In this document: one piece after another, positions 1 through 6,989 of the stretch
Position numbering within the stretch: the first letter of the stretch is position 1
Layout of the letters: each line of letters starts with the position of its first letter
Assembly (NCBI GenBank): GCA_027325115.1
Contig: DAHWFG010000394.1
Span: 1-13,097 of the forward strand
From: JAKBCQ01 sp021807585
GTDB lineage: Bacteria > Planctomycetota > Planctomycetia > Isosphaerales > Isosphaeraceae
Direction: 5' to 3'
Length of the DNA: 13,097 bases
Translations under genes and position numbers: made by a program
Notes under the pieces: model-generated
The model's input: only the letters and a program-made list of their open reading frames with translations
What the model was told of the DNA's origin: nothing
Databases searched by the model: none

Positions 1-1133
1 TTATCGATTTCCATTCGCGTGATCTTATCACGATCGACGCCCATGAATATTCTATTGTTTAAAAGCGATGATTGAGACGAGATCCCCCACATTCCGTAGT
101 CGTTTCCCACGACGCCCTTCGGAGTTTTTCCCTTGAAGAACGTCAAAGCGCAATCGGCGTTGCTCGCGGATAATCGCGTTAAAACTTCACCCGCCGAATC
201 GTTGAAAAATAAATATGGATAAGATCTTGATGTTATCAAGTCAATTCGTGAATGCCCTTTTTGATCGAAAAGTTTCACCCCCGAATAATCGGGAGAACCT
301 AATAATTGTAATAACAATTTATTGTCGATTTGATTGAAAAGGGCGATCGACGACGATCCGTTTTCGAATACGGTTTGAGCGAGTCCCGTCTTCCCGGAAG
401 AATTCGACATCGAATATCGAGCATTGTTTTTTTCGTCGATCGCGAGCGAGATCCGCGGAGCGTCCGTTTTCTTATCCGATTGATAAAGGGATATCGCGGG
501 GAGATCATGAACCTCGCACGCGAGGCGAAGCCTCGTTCCCGGATTCCGTCCCGAGATCTCCAGGCTTCTCGGACCGTCGCGAGGAACGATCGCCCGAATT
601 GATTCCTTCTCATCTTTATCATACAAATTGATCTCTGATAAATCGTCGTGATGCGCCGTGAATTCGATCTGCTTGCGATTATTATTGCGAAAAAGCATCG
701 ATTTGGAATCATTATAATCGTTACGGATTGATATTAAACCCGAACCCGATCGGTCGATCATTTGGAGCTCGGATAAGCCGTCGTTGTTTAAGATCAGTCC
801 CGTTTTCGACGAAGTATCCGTATTTCTAAAGATTAATGTTTCGTCGATCTCGCCGTGACGCGATCGATTCAACGTCAGTTCGAGCCTCGGCGTGCTTTCG
901 CCGAGGTACATTCGGATCGAAGCCGAATGATCGCTCGATTCGAGCGTGATCGACGGCGATCCGACGCTCCCTCGGATCACCAAACTTTTCGCCTCCAAAC
1001 CTTCAAGAATGGTATGGTTCGGTCGATCCCTGGGAAAATGATCTTTGGCGACGAGATACACGACGACGAATGACAGAACGACCAAGGCGATGCGTTCGGA
1101 TGCGTTTTTGGTGAAGAAGCCGGCGGTGAGCAT
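1..1133 (-). CDS. Membrane-anchored beta-rich repetitive protein, 3' end outside window
   Basis: I read an uninterrupted minus-strand frame from an ATG at 1133 to the window edge, 377 codons with no stop, so the C-terminus is missing. The start is supported by AGGAG (plus-strand CTCCT, 1141-1145) seven bases upstream. A hydrophobic stretch at about residues 14-29 (RIALVVLSFVVVYLVA), with only a short N-terminus before it, predicts one membrane anchor or uncleaved signal and an exported remainder. The rest is made of short beta-strand-like segments alternating hydrophobic and polar residues, separated by Gly/Asp/Asn/Ser turns, for example SPSITLESSD, TPRLELTLNR, SSSIALFNQID and YSGVKLFDQKG. 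This suggests a repetitive beta solenoid or propeller-like fold, which is inference. Codon use is more AT-rich than in the dnaG-rpoD part of the window. No catalytic motif was recognised and function is unknown. I am confident it is coding because the pattern persists over the whole frame. Confidence 0.8.
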   Translation of the reverse strand, partial: MLTAGFFTKNASERIALVVLSFVVVYLVAKDHFPRDRPNHTILEGLEAKSLVIRGSVGSPSITLESSDHSASIRMYLGESTPRLELTLNRSRHGEIDETLIFRNTDTSSKTGLILNNDGLSELQMIDRSGSGLISIRNDYNDSKSMLFRNNNRKQIEFTAHHDDLSEINLYDKDEKESIRAIVPRDGPRSLEISGRNPGTRLRLACEVHDLPAISLYQSDKKTDAPRISLAIDEKNNARYSMSNSSGKTGLAQTVFENGSSSIALFNQIDNKLLLQLLGSPDYSGVKLFDQKGHSRIDLITSRSYPYLFFNDSAGEVLTRLSASNADCALTFFKGKTPKGVVGNDYGMWGISSQSSLLNNRIFMGVDRDKITRMEID

Positions 1134-1295
1134 GTGACGTCTCCTGAAAGATTGAATCGCGTTTCCTTATCAGGCAAGCTATCCTCGCCCTAATTGGAAG
1201 TCGATAGGTTGATCGACCTCTATTCCTCTCCGGCCCAAGATTATCTCGCCTCAGCGCGATGGAATTGAGCCTTGGAAAGGCCTTTTTTGAGTCAT

Positions 1296-1327
1296 CGCGC
1301 CGAGCGCCACGAGATCCTCTCGGCGCG
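1296..1327. repeat. Inverted repeat, 9-bp perfect stem
   Basis: CGCGCCGAG (1296-1304) and CTCGGCGCG (1319-1327) are exact reverse complements around a 14-base loop. There is no adjacent T-tract on either strand, so it is not an obvious intrinsic terminator. It could fold in RNA or bind a protein; nothing in the sequence decides which. Confidence 0.6.
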
Positions 1328-1383
1328 GTGGACGCCGCAAGGTCGCGATAAGATGATGGATCGATTCATCCGCGAGACGCCTT

Positions 1384-1555
1384 CCGAGCCGGCGTGTGTC
1401 ACAAGAAACTGCGATCAATAGGCTCACACGGCGGTTCGCGCTCCCACAAGATCACCGATATCGATGCGAGGTTCCCGGGGGCGCGATTCGCCGACCGAGC
1501 CGGCGATGTTTCGTTCGATTTGAATCCGGGAGGGTGTTTCGGAGACCGAGCCGGC
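1384..1555. repeat. Three direct copies of CCGAGCCGGC
   Basis: Exact 10-base copies lie at 1384-1393, 1495-1504 and 1546-1555. The start-to-start distances are 111 and 51, both multiples of three. In one plus-strand frame they give FRAG, DRAG and DRAG tetrapeptides within an open stretch ending at about 1560. That stretch has no ATG and no recognisable homologue, so I annotate it only as repeats. Confidence 0.6.
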
Positions 1556-1626
1556 TTTTAATGGCGATTCAGTTATAAGAGGCTATGTGAATATTGATAA
1601 AATGTAATATTAATACAATTAATTAA

Positions 1627-2100
1627 TCAATTTAGTTTTCTCGAAACGATTCGTTCAGGAAGATCTGTACCATGAAGTTCTTGCGCGAGCATTGTTAGAT
1701 CAAGACGGCGAAGAATCTCGATCGTGATCGGGCGTTTTGAATCCCGGAAGACGAACGCCGAGAAAATCGCGGTCGCGGTCGGGATGTTGAGCGAATGCGC
1801 GATCAACCGGGAGTCTCGTTGGGTTTCGCACGCCAAGAAGTACGCCGTGTCGTCGAGCACGACGGGCTTACTTTCGAACGGAGCGATCACGGCGAAGCGC
1901 AAACGTTTGTAAAATCCCGAGATCGCGACATTCCGCGGGGAAAACGTGTAATCGCCGACTCCGAAGATCGAAAAGCGGGGACGATTGCGGTAAATCAAAC
2001 TTGCTCGGGGGTCGGCGCCTAGTAGCGTCGACGCCGAGCAAACGCGAGCGGCCGGATCGGCGGGCGTTTGGAGATCGCCGAACTCGGTCGGTTTCGATAA
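1627..2100 (-). pseudogene. Relic of Eco57I-type N6-adenine DNA methyltransferase, internally deleted
   Basis: The minus-strand frame from about 2100 to the TAA at 1627 holds two recognisable pieces. Residues near 2085-2030 read TEFGDLQTP followed by an AxxVCS segment. From memory this matches the extreme N-terminus (EFGDFQTP type) of a family of SAM-dependent N6-adenine DNA methylases. About 25 codons later the same frame reads RPRFSIFGVGDYTF, then VAISGFYKRLRF, KPVVLDDTAYFL and KRPITIEILRRLDL. This is the C-terminal specificity part of the same family. The central catalytic domain, with the SAM-binding EPTCG-like motif and the NPPY motif, is absent, although the frame is continuous across the junction near 1990-2015. 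A stop (TAG) lies directly before the first codon and no ATG occurs in this frame; an ATG at about 2123 is in the next frame. Full-length members have several hundred residues; about 157 codons remain. I infer a dead gene, although a short C-terminal peptide could start at TTG 1998. Confidence 0.75.
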
Positions 2101-2393
2101 CTATAATGATAATATATGTTCATAACGATTGAATTAATCAGCATGATTCGATCGCCGATCGTATCGCGAGGATCTGTTCTCAAAAATATAGAGAAGTGAT
2201 CCAAATCATCAAATAAGCAGCTTGCGAGATTAGGATCGCGGAGGCGCTCGGAGCGAGCGGAATCGATCTCGGCGGCGTCGAACGAGGGTTTCCGCGCGTG
2301 GGAAATCGATCGAGGAGGGCGTCGCGGCCGTCCCCGATCGATTCGCGTATAAGTATTTAAGCGTGCAATGACGCGATGAAATCGGGACGGGGT
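2101..2393. other. Spacer between methyltransferase relic and acidic-protein gene
   Basis: About 290 bp. The left third (2095-2220) is AT-rich and carries a promoter-like sequence pointing at the relic. The rest is GC-rich with several CGATCG sites. No coding frame, RNA gene or clear terminator for the acidic-protein gene is visible. Confidence 0.5.
2185..2212 (-). promoter_or_regulatory. Possible vestigial sigma-70 promoter of the methyltransferase relic
   Basis: On the minus strand TTGATG (2212-2207) is followed after 16 bases by TATATT (2190-2185). The predicted start would lie about 80 bases before the first preserved methyltransferase codon. AT-rich context makes chance matches more likely, hence low confidence. 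Confidence 0.3.
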
Positions 2394-2627
2394 TTAGACG
2401 ACGTCGTCCTCTTCTTCTTCGTCGTCGAGGTCGTCGTCGAGGTCGTCGTCGAGGTCGTCGTCGTCGAGGTCGTCGTCGTCGAGGTCCATTTCGTCGATTT
2501 CGGAGAGATCCTCATCGTCGTCGTCGTCGAGGTCGTCGTCGTCGTCATCGTCGTCGTCGAGGTCGTCGAACTCGTCGTCGTCGTCGAGATCGTCGTCGAT
2601 TTCGTCTTCCTCGATATCTTCCTCGTC
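2394..2627. repeat. GAY trinucleotide-repeat tract
   Basis: The plus strand is almost entirely GTC/ATC-type triplets (gtcgtcgagg units) encoding Asp runs on the minus strand. A frequent sub-unit is LDDDD or LDDD. Such a tract is prone to slippage, so its length may vary between strains or be misassembled from short reads. In the two other minus and plus frames it gives poly-Thr/Ser and poly-Val shadows. Confidence 0.85.
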
Positions 2628-2723
2628 ACCGGGGTAACGAGCGAAGGGGGATGAATCGCGATCGTCCTCCGCGTGGTAAGGGAGGTCGAGCACGGGGAAA
2701 GAAAGCCGCGATGGGTCCAACAT
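2394..2723 (-). CDS. Small hyperacidic Asp-rich protein, 109 aa
   Basis: The start is ATG 2723, with GAGG nine bases upstream. The frame continues open for 63 codons above this ATG, but that extension is Arg-rich and looks non-coding. Residues 1-30 are ordinary (MLDPSRLSFPVLDLPYHA and on). Residues 31-109 contain about 47 Asp and 13 Glu, arranged as runs of two to nine Asp broken by single Leu, Glu or Phe, with one less repetitive island around residues 71-80 (EDLSEIDEMD), ending in VV. No signal peptide or membrane segment is seen, so it is probably cytoplasmic and disordered. Such tails can bind cations or basic proteins, which is family-independent speculation; no function is assigned. That the frame is real is supported by the non-repetitive start, the ribosome-binding site and Glu/Leu interruptions that only make sense in this frame. 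The gene stands alone, 281 bp from the next gene. Confidence 0.7.
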   Translation of the reverse strand: MLDPSRLSFPVLDLPYHAEDDRDSSPFARYPGDEEDIEEDEIDDDLDDDDEFDDLDDDDDDDDDLDDDDDEDLSEIDEMDLDDDDLDDDDLDDDLDDDLDDEEEEDDVV

Positions 2724-3004
2724 TGGGTCGGTCCTCAAGGCAAGGAAGAGGCGGGCGGACGGCCCGCCAACCCGGTTTAAATGGTCGATCGATCGTTCTG
2801 TCCGCATGGCTGATCGACGGCCGAGCCGTAATGGGGATGGATACTCGTAGTCGTACCGAGCTTGTGTGTCAAGCGCCGCTTCGCTGGATTCTCGACCGAT
2901 TCCCATGCACACCTCAACGCTTGTGAAAAAGGAACATCCTGGGTTTCGTTCGTCGCATGCCGCGGGAGCGGTGGCGACTGTTCGGGGACGGGGTGGTTCC
3001 GTGT
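2724..3004. other. Spacer with a 7-bp GC hairpin
   Basis: This spacer separates the oxidoreductase stop from the acidic-protein start. GGCGGGC (2750-2756) and GCCCGCC (2762-2768) form a perfect 7-bp stem with a five-base loop, 27 bases upstream of ATG 2723, so it would lie in the leader of the acidic-protein transcript. There is no T-tract on either side. I see no gene and no convincing promoter here. Confidence 0.5.
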
Positions 3005-4003
3005 TTAACTCACTTGAACAACCTGGCTCGTGGCTACGGATTGATGTATCGCTTCAAGCAATCGAACGGTGTCGACGGCTTCGTCGGCTGGGCAACACAG
3101 GGGACGATCGGCGGTTATCGCCGCGATAAAGTTGGAATCGATCGTTTCGGTCGCTTCCGGCAACGACGCGGGAAGGTCACGACCTGCGTTTTCGTCGTGG
3201 ATCGTGAGCGAACGATCGGTCGCGGTGATCCGTCCTCGGTCGCCGAAATAGACCAATTCAAAAACCGATTCGGGGGACACACCCGATACCGATAAGATTG
3301 CCAAGGTCCCTTGATCGAGCCGAATCGTCGCCGCGGTGACGACGTCGAGTTTGGCTTCGAGGCGATCTTGCAACGCGGAGACCTGGGACGCGGTTTGACC
3401 CGTCGTCCACAAGAGCGCGTCGATCAGGTGATCCCCCGCGTCGGCGAGTATACCACCTCCCGAAATCTTGGGATCGAACCGCCATGAGTTTTCGGCGCCG
3501 GCGTGGTTCGCCAACCACGGTTGAGCGAGCGTCGCCTCGACGAGCCGAATCCGTCCGATCGCGCCTTGCGCGATCAGCGACCGCGCTCGTTCGAGGCTCG
3601 GTCGGAGCCGATATTGATGGCCGACGCCGACCTTGCGGTTCCGAGCCCGCGCCAGCCGAACGATATCGACCGCCTCTTGCGTGTTCGTCGACAGCGGTTT
3701 TTCAATGAACACATGACAGCCCGATTGCAGCGCATCCATCGCCGGGCGGTAATGCATCAAGTGGGGGGTGAAAATCGCGATCGCACGAGGGTTCGCCTGC
3801 CGGAGCATCTCGGCGTGATCCGAATACGCCGCCGCGGGCCCGCGATCGGGCGGCACTGAGGCCGCGAGCGCCGCCGCCGCGTCCCGATCGGGATCGACGC
3901 ACGCGACGATCCGTACCTCGGGAAGGCCGACCAGCCGACCCAGGTGGATCCGTGCCGCCGATCCGCAGCCGATGATCGCGATTCGAGTTTCCTCGACGCC
4001 CAT
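3005..4003 (-). CDS. Gfo/Idh/MocA-family NAD(P)-dependent oxidoreductase
   Basis: This is probably a cytoplasmic dehydrogenase or epimerase-type enzyme acting on a sugar, inositol or related polyol; the substrate cannot be told from sequence. From ATG 4003 it has 332 residues, within the family's usual size. The N-terminal Rossmann fold shows IAIIGCGSAARIH (residues 8-20), with an acidic end of strand two at VDPD (36-39). The family signature EKP is at 101-103, after HVFI. The second-domain motif GGGILADAGDHLIDA (182-196) carries the Asp188 and His192 usually placed in the active site. The start is uncertain: a GTG at 4090 would add 29 residues and has AGGA at a good distance, while ATG 4003 puts the first beta strand at the normal position but lacks a clear Shine-Dalgarno sequence. 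It is a single gene with no pathway partner beside it. It has a promoter-like sequence and a perfect palindrome upstream. Confidence 0.92.
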   Translation of the reverse strand: MGVEETRIAIIGCGSAARIHLGRLVGLPEVRIVACVDPDRDAAAALAASVPPDRGPAAAYSDHAEMLRQANPRAIAIFTPHLMHYRPAMDALQSGCHVFIEKPLSTNTQEAVDIVRLARARNRKVGVGHQYRLRPSLERARSLIAQGAIGRIRLVEATLAQPWLANHAGAENSWRFDPKISGGGILADAGDHLIDALLWTTGQTASQVSALQDRLEAKLDVVTAATIRLDQGTLAILSVSGVSPESVFELVYFGDRGRITATDRSLTIHDENAGRDLPASLPEATETIDSNFIAAITADRPLCCPADEAVDTVRLLEAIHQSVATSQVVQVS

Positions 4004-4267
4004 AACGAATTCGATCCCAAGCCTCGATCGCTCGTATCCCAAAAACCGCCTCGCGCCTTCGGTCGTCACGACTTTCGACGCGGATTCCACGACCCATCCT
4101 GACTCACGAAGTTCCTAGCGTCAAAAGATTATCCGCGATCGTCAAGAGTCGTTTTCGGAAAAATCGAACCTTCGCTTAAGAACGTTTTCCCGACACCCCG
4201 CGGCGCGCCTCGGCGCGCTCTCAAACCGAACCCGACTTCGCCGCGCGGTATCCGGTCCGTTCGGCTT

Positions 4268-4281
4268 GAAACCGCGGTTTC
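4268..4281. promoter_or_regulatory. Perfect 14-bp palindrome, possible operator
   Basis: GAAACCGCGGTTTC is an exact dyad with no central spacer. It lies about 40 bases downstream of the predicted -10 element at 4321-4326, inside the transcribed leader, a position suited to a repressor site. No regulator gene is adjacent, so the role is inferred only. Confidence 0.4.
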
Positions 4282-4320
4282 GGCGCTTTGAAATCATAAA
4301 ATCATGAGATATTCATTTGA

Positions 4321-4348
4321 ATTATAGTTGATCCGGAACGGGGGTCGA
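4321..4348 (-). promoter_or_regulatory. Candidate sigma-70 promoter of the oxidoreductase gene
   Basis: On the minus strand TCGACC (4348-4343) is followed after 16 bases by a consensus TATAAT (4326-4321). The spacing and the -35 form resemble the dnaG promoter candidate (TTGACC, 16 bases, TATAAT). The predicted leader is about 220 nt to GTG 4090 or 310 nt to ATG 4003, which is long. Confidence 0.45.
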
Positions 4349-4380
4349 TCGCGGGATTGGGGGCGGCGATCGAGGGGGGT

Positions 4381-6756
4381 TTAGAGGTCGGCGGGATCGT
4401 CGCCGAGGGACGAGCGGCGGAGCGCGGGGTCGACGGCGTGGGGCGCGGGGGCGACGCGCGGCGGGGGGATCGGTTCGTTGAGCCTCAAATAGCGGTAATA
4501 GACTTCGAGAGTTAAAGTGGCCATCGCGGTCCAATACACGCGGCCGCCGAGCGCTCCCCAGGTTTTATCGTCGTCGCGATTCCAGCTTCCTGCGCGGTGT
4601 CCTTTCTTTTCCTGACGGTCGATGAGGCGATCACGCACCGCGCGGTTCCACCTTGTCCAATCGACCCCGCCGCGTTGAAACATCGCCAATGTTCCATAAT
4701 ACAAGTAATAATAATTGAGACCGTCGCGATCGGGCCCGCGCCGCGCCAGGTAGGTTGCGGCCTCGCCGCTCGTCGCGTCGCCGCGGTCGACGCCGAGGAA
4801 TTGGCGGCAGACCCACGCCTCGGCGGTCATCGTCGGCGTGACGGAGTGCCCCGGCATGTAAACCGCCAGGCCGCCGTCGGTTCCCCGTTTCACTTGATCG
4901 AGCCAATCGAGCGCCGCTAAGCGCGCCTCCTCGGCGATCGGGATGTGAACCTCGCGGGCCGATTTCAGTACCATCACCACCCAGCCCAAGACGCTCGTGT
5001 CGGCGTCGCGGCCGTTGGGGATATACCGCCATCCCGCGCCCCCCGATGATCGCGCGTTCACCAGAAAGCGAACCCCGCGTTCGACCGCATCGCGCAGCTT
5101 CTCGTCCCCCGTCAGCGCGTACGCCTCGCACAAGGCGAGAGTCGCCATCGCGTGGCAATACATCCCCACCGATCGCGCGTCCCCCCGCAGATCGCCGTCG
5201 CGCCTTTGTTCACCCAACAAAAATTGCAAGCCTTTATAAACGGTATCGGCGTATTTTCCATCGATATGAGTATATCCTGCTCCCAGATATGCGAGCAGCG
5301 CCAGGCCGGTCGTCGCGGTGTCGGCCTGCGCATAGAAGCACGCGCCTGCGCAGAGTTCACCCGGCGGGCAGTGGACGGTGAAGTCGAATTGCTCGGGGGT
5401 GGAAATTCCCTCGTCGTTTTTGACGGTCCCGGCGTTCCAGCGGCCGTCGGCGTCTTGATGTCGAGCCAGCCAATCGAGCGCGCGTTCGACCGCCTGTTCG
5501 CTCGCGTCGTTCGCCCCCGCTTTCCGAGCGAGCGCCGAGCGGTCGGGGTCGAGGCGCGAACGATAAACCTCGGGAACATCGTCGAGCGGTCTGCCGCCGA
5601 TCGACCCTTTGACGTCGGGTAATCGCCCCGACCCGCGCGGCGTCGCGCGAGCGATTTCCGTTTTCGCCATATTTTGATACGCGGGGCGATCTCCCGCGGC
5701 GAGCGCCGGGATCTCGACGGACGCATTGGGGCGCGAACGGCCCCGGACGTCGACCTCGGCGAGCGCGGGTTTGGGATCGAACCCGCGAAGCCGTTTGGTG
5801 CGGGGAGGATCGGGAAGCAAGCCGTTCGTTTCGGGCTCGACGCGCGTCGCGATCGGAGTCGATCCCCCCTCCCCTTCGGTTCGTTTGACGGGTCCCGAAT
5901 CCCCCTCGGTCGCTCCCCCCGAACGATCGCTCGTCATGCTTTCACGCGGGTTCGGTTCGGCGAGTTTCAACGCGCTTTTGGTCGCCGAGACGACGGGATC
6001 GATCGACGCCGAGGGTAAAGCGATCGCGCCGGCGGCGCCGACTCTCCGTTCGGCAAGATTCGCGGGCTCGGCCCCCCTGGATCGCGGCGGTCGCAACCGA
6101 ACGTCGGGAGTCGCGGCGACAACCTGTTCTTTTATGTTCAATCTCTTGAGTGGTTGCACAATGATGTCGTCGTCGCGACCCGGGGCGACGTCGGCGGGCG
6201 GGGGCGAAGCGGCTTCGATGCGGCGTTCGGGGATCCCGACCGAGTTCGCCGCCGTCGCGATCTCGGGCGCCGCGGCGGCGGGGGCGATCGAAGCGATCGC
6301 GACGGGGGATCGTATCGGTTCGGGAGGGGGCTCGCCGAGGCCCGTTTGGGGGGCTCGCGCCGAGCGAGCGATCGCGACGGGAGGGGCGCCCGGTTGATCC
6401 CACGCCGCGGGCTTGCCTCGACGACGTCCGTTGGCGGATTCGGTCCCGGGAGAGCCCAAGCGGTCGGATTCGACGACGAGGTCGATCCGTTTGATCCGTT
6501 CAGAGCGATCGGGTTGGTCGGATCGGTCGATCCCCAGATCACCCGCGTGGCGGATGAGGGGGATCGTTCCGCCGTAGAGGACGAGGCCGATGTGCGCCAC
6601 GATCGACAGCACCAAGCACTTGCGCAGCGCCTTGTGCGAACCCCAACTCGTCCAGGTCATGATCGCGAGGATCAGCACGATGGCGGCGAAGCTCATCCAG
6701 GCGCCGAGGTCGGCCCTGAGCAAACCGAGGAACGCTTCGAGGTTCAGTCCGGTCAT
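4381..6756 (-). CDS. Membrane-anchored protein with squalene-cyclase/prenyltransferase-like toroid
   Basis: The protein has 791 residues. Two hydrophobic segments, at about 20-37 (WMSFAAIVLILAIMTW) and 47-66 (CLVLSIVAHIGLVLYGG), anchor the N-terminus. Residues about 70-415 are Pro/Ala/Arg/Glu-rich with no predicted fold, probably a disordered linker. Residues 417-758 form an alpha/alpha-toroid of the squalene-cyclase/prenyltransferase superfamily. Signs are the QW-type motif HQDADGRW (433-440), repeated helices such as DTATTGLALLAYLGAG, and later Gly/Trp turns GGAGWRY, DGGLAVY and GSWNRDDDKTWG. A short Pro-rich tail follows. A conserved-looking cysteine cluster HCPPGELCAGAC (462-473) lies in the first repeat. 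The DxDD-type catalytic Asp set of true squalene-hopene cyclases is not apparent, and the membrane-tethered layout is unlike a terpene cyclase, so I infer a structural or binding role, possibly extracytoplasmic. ATG 6756 was chosen because it places TM1 near the N-terminus; the ribosome-binding site is weak. Confidence 0.88.
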   Translation of the reverse strand: MTGLNLEAFLGLLRADLGAWMSFAAIVLILAIMTWTSWGSHKALRKCLVLSIVAHIGLVLYGGTIPLIRHAGDLGIDRSDQPDRSERIKRIDLVVESDRLGSPGTESANGRRRGKPAAWDQPGAPPVAIARSARAPQTGLGEPPPEPIRSPVAIASIAPAAAAPEIATAANSVGIPERRIEAASPPPADVAPGRDDDIIVQPLKRLNIKEQVVAATPDVRLRPPRSRGAEPANLAERRVGAAGAIALPSASIDPVVSATKSALKLAEPNPRESMTSDRSGGATEGDSGPVKRTEGEGGSTPIATRVEPETNGLLPDPPRTKRLRGFDPKPALAEVDVRGRSRPNASVEIPALAAGDRPAYQNMAKTEIARATPRGSGRLPDVKGSIGGRPLDDVPEVYRSRLDPDRSALARKAGANDASEQAVERALDWLARHQDADGRWNAGTVKNDEGISTPEQFDFTVHCPPGELCAGACFYAQADTATTGLALLAYLGAGYTHIDGKYADTVYKGLQFLLGEQRRDGDLRGDARSVGMYCHAMATLALCEAYALTGDEKLRDAVERGVRFLVNARSSGGAGWRYIPNGRDADTSVLGWVVMVLKSAREVHIPIAEEARLAALDWLDQVKRGTDGGLAVYMPGHSVTPTMTAEAWVCRQFLGVDRGDATSGEAATYLARRGPDRDGLNYYYLYYGTLAMFQRGGVDWTRWNRAVRDRLIDRQEKKGHRAGSWNRDDDKTWGALGGRVYWTAMATLTLEVYYRYLRLNEPIPPPRVAPAPHAVDPALRRSSLGDDPADL

Positions 6757-6851
6757 CGTGCTCGTTCCGAAGCCTGGAAATGGGGCGAGGTTATCATCGC
6801 GCTCGGTCGTGCCGCCGCTATTCCCGCGGCCGATCGGGCGACCGACGACTC

Positions 6852-6880
6852 ATTAGACAGGGATCGTCGCCGAGCGACAA
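6852..6880 (-). promoter_or_regulatory. Candidate sigma-70 promoter of the toroid-protein gene
   Basis: On the minus strand TTGTCG (6880-6875), a 17-base spacer and TCTAAT (6857-6852) match the consensus at four and five of six positions. The predicted leader is about 90 nt to ATG 6756. Confidence 0.45.
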
Positions 6881-6989
6881 CGCGGATTCGTGGCAATCCT
6901 CACTGAAATGAGAATCGCGACGAACGAGCCGCGCCGCGGGAGCGAGGATTTGGATTGGATCAGTGACGCTGGACGCGATTCGATCGGGA

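Larger units (their letters stand above)
1134..1626. other. Gene-free stretch with hairpin and direct repeats
   Basis: About 490 bp between the left-edge gene and the methyltransferase relic. No frame here looks coding. It contains the ribosome-binding site of the left gene (1141-1145), an imperfect dyad AGGTTGATCGACCT at 1206-1219, a 9-bp stem hairpin at 1296-1327 and three copies of CCGAGCCGGC. The last 60 bases are AT-rich. I could not identify a convincing sigma-70 promoter for the gene at 1133. Confidence 0.6.
4004..4380. other. Upstream region of the oxidoreductase gene
   Basis: A 377-bp gap (290 bp if translation starts at GTG 4090). It holds a promoter-like element, a 14-bp perfect palindrome and a self-complementary GCGCGCC-TC-GGCGCGC element at 4203-4218 (7-bp arms, two-base centre, so about 6 bp with a four-base loop when folded). 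No T-tract follows, so I do not call a terminator for the gene ending at 4381. No coding frame is convincing apart from the possible 29-codon extension. Confidence 0.55.

Noticed and set aside
1269..1288. GCCTT-GGA-AAGGC-C-TTTTTT, terminator-like on the plus strand
   Set aside because: The stem is only 5 bp with a three-base loop, and no plus-strand gene lies upstream that it could serve.
2019..2204. 61-codon minus-strand frame starting upstream of the methyltransferase relic
   Set aside because: It overlaps the relic's N-terminal piece in another frame and has no protein-like pattern; it may at most preserve the relic's original start region after a frameshift.
2376..2654. Plus-strand poly-Val and minus-strand poly-Thr/Ser frames
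   Set aside because: They are other-frame readings of the GAY repeat; only the Asp frame has a plausible N-terminus and ribosome-binding site.
2724..2912. 63-codon N-terminal extension of the acidic protein
   Set aside because: The sequence is Arg-rich and contains the 7-bp hairpin; ATG 2723 has GAGG at a normal distance.
6154..6906. 250-codon plus-strand frame
   Set aside because: It is antisense to the toroid-protein linker, rich in Arg/Gly/Asp from CG-rich codons, with no recognisable domain.
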